In this document: positions 33,424 to 34,114 of the stretch, piece by piece
Layout: every line of letters starts with the position of its first letter
How positions within the stretch are numbered: position 1 is the first letter of the stretch
Assembly (NCBI GenBank): GCA_021203465.1
Contig: JAJQBC010000040.1
Span: 1 to 34,114 of the forward strand
DNA from: Lachnospiraceae bacterium
GTDB taxonomy: Bacteria > Bacillota > Clostridia > Lachnospirales > Lachnospiraceae
Reading direction: 5' to 3'
DNA: 34,114 nt
The notes under the pieces: model-generated
The model's database searches: none
What the model was told of the DNA's origin: nothing
The model's input: only the letters and a program-made list of their open reading frames with translations
Translations under genes and position numbers: made by a program

Positions 33424-34114
33424 ATGTCCGCAAGAACGGAAGAATACTTGCGAAGTGTAGTCAGGGAACTTGTGAAGCTCCCTGCTGAAGTAGAGTGGGT
33501 AGAATTTAAGTGCAGTAATAAAGACCCGGAAAGAATAGCGAAGTATATTTCAGGATTAAGCAATTCGGCTACTTTGTGTGAACGCCCAAATGCATATATT
33601 ATATGGGGCGTTGCAGATGATACGCACAAAATTGTCGGAACAGATTTTGAATATCGTAAAATGCGTAAAGGAAATGAAGAGCTAGAAGCGTGGCTTGTCA
33701 GAATGATTAACCCGAAGATCAATTTTAATTTCTATGATGTGCTTATGGAGAATGGAAAAAAGGTTACTTTGCTTGAAATTCCCTGTGCGGAAAGGGAACC
33801 CGTCAAATATGGTTCCCTCGCTATGATTCGAATTGGCAGCAATCTGAAACCGTTGGCTGGTTATTCGGAGAAAGAACAAGAGCTTTGGAAGCGGTTCGAT
33901 ACTACGATTTTTGAGCTTCGTACAGCGAAGCTTAATGTCTCTGAGGATGACGTGGTACGACTATTGGATTTTTCGAGATATTATGATGCTATGCAACTTC
34001 CGGTACCTAGGAATCGCGAAAGTATCATGGATGATTTCTGCCATGAAAAATTTTTAAAAAGAAACGAAAATTGCAAGTGCAAGTTGAACACATCCGCGAA
34101 AAGCTTCAATAGAG
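33424..34114 (+). CDS. AlbA_2 (Schlafen-type) putative DNA/RNA-binding protein, cut by the window end
   Basis: About 230 residues are visible before the edge. The N-terminal AlbA_2 domain is clear: VEWVEFKCSNKDPERIAKYISGLSNSA, then YIIWGVADDTHKIVGTDF, and the strand with YGSLAMIRIGSN. Proteins of this class (often annotated as RecG-like or divergent-AAA proteins) are scattered accessory genes, sometimes tied to defence or regulation. After the conserved DDFCHEKFLKRNE the family normally goes on to a winged helix with ITNLGA; here the reading changes to CKCKLNTSAKSF, exactly within a 38-bp repeat shared with the left window end. AAGGAAG precedes the ATG. The gene is AT-rich relative to the core. 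Confidence 0.82.
   Translation, partial: MSARTEEYLRSVVRELVKLPAEVEWVEFKCSNKDPERIAKYISGLSNSATLCERPNAYIIWGVADDTHKIVGTDFEYRKMRKGNEELEAWLVRMINPKINFNFYDVLMENGKKVTLLEIPCAEREPVKYGSLAMIRIGSNLKPLAGYSEKEQELWKRFDTTIFELRTAKLNVSEDDVVRLLDFSRYYDAMQLPVPRNRESIMDDFCHEKFLKRNENCKCKLNTSAKSFNR
34065..34102. repeat. Right copy of the 38-bp perfect inverted repeat
   Basis: The exact reverse complement of 11-48. It lies 12 bases from the window edge and within the reading frame of the AlbA_2 gene, where it coincides with loss of family similarity. Confidence 0.85.

Overview
The window reads as chromosomal DNA of an anaerobic, endospore-forming Firmicute, most likely a Lachnospiraceae-type Clostridium. The evidence is a nearly syntenic core block (pth, mfd, prsA, hup, rqcP, yabP, yabQ, divIC, spoIIE, tilS, hpt, ftsH), a CotS-like protein, strong GGAGG ribosome binding sites, frequent GTG/TTG starts and a fairly GC-rich coding style. 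No species can be named from the sequence alone.

Layout. 1-2.2 kb is a ragged accessory edge: an O6-alkylguanine repair methyltransferase (ogt, minus strand), a decayed RhuM-like N-terminus, a membrane-anchored protein of unknown function, a 13-codon gene remnant and a small stand-alone ferredoxin:thioredoxin-reductase-type catalytic protein. 2.3-20.1 kb is the core block, all on the plus strand: a 2-hydroxyacid dehydrogenase, pth, mfd, a PrsA-like lipoprotein, nicotinate phosphoribosyltransferase, a CotS-family protein, phosphoglucomutase, HU, RqcP, YabP, YabQ, DivIC, a short SpoIIE, TilS, Hpt and FtsH. 20.1-22.6 kb holds an FGGY sugar kinase close to the L-ribulokinase type, a small lipoprotein and tRNA-Gln(CUG) with its own promoter and terminator. 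22.7-27.6 kb is a minus-strand polyamine uptake operon: a cupin-XRE regulator, PotA, PotB and a fused PotC-PotD. 27.7-29.4 kb is a divergent pair, a membrane-anchored alpha/beta hydrolase and a TetR regulator. 29.5-33.1 kb holds an esterase, tyrS, nth, a nitroreductase and an orphan HicB. The right edge (33.2-34.1 kb) is AT-rich, with a nested palindrome and an AlbA_2/Schlafen-type gene that runs off the end.

How it works together. The core block joins translation upkeep (Pth, RqcP, TilS), transcription-coupled repair (Mfd), division (DivIC), purine salvage (Hpt), protein quality control (FtsH, PrsA) and sporulation (YabP, YabQ, SpoIIE). The regulatory DNA fits this. spoIIE has Spo0A-box matches and a -10 with an over-long spacer, as in Spo0A-activated promoters. 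yabP has its Shine-Dalgarno locked in a terminator-like hairpin, with a sigma-E-like promoter placed so that only transcripts starting inside the hairpin would free it.

Most notable: (1) PotA carries about 175 extra residues inside its TOBE domain, made of two tandem repeats resembling surface-protein beta domains; (2) the yabP hairpin/promoter arrangement; (3) SpoIIE has only about three membrane segments instead of about ten; (4) three TTGTAYCATC direct repeats lie around the tetR promoter and start; (5) a perfect 38-bp inverted repeat lies 10-12 bp from both window ends, and on the right it coincides with the point where the AlbA_2 protein stops resembling its family. I found no CRISPR array, insertion sequence or complete phage module.
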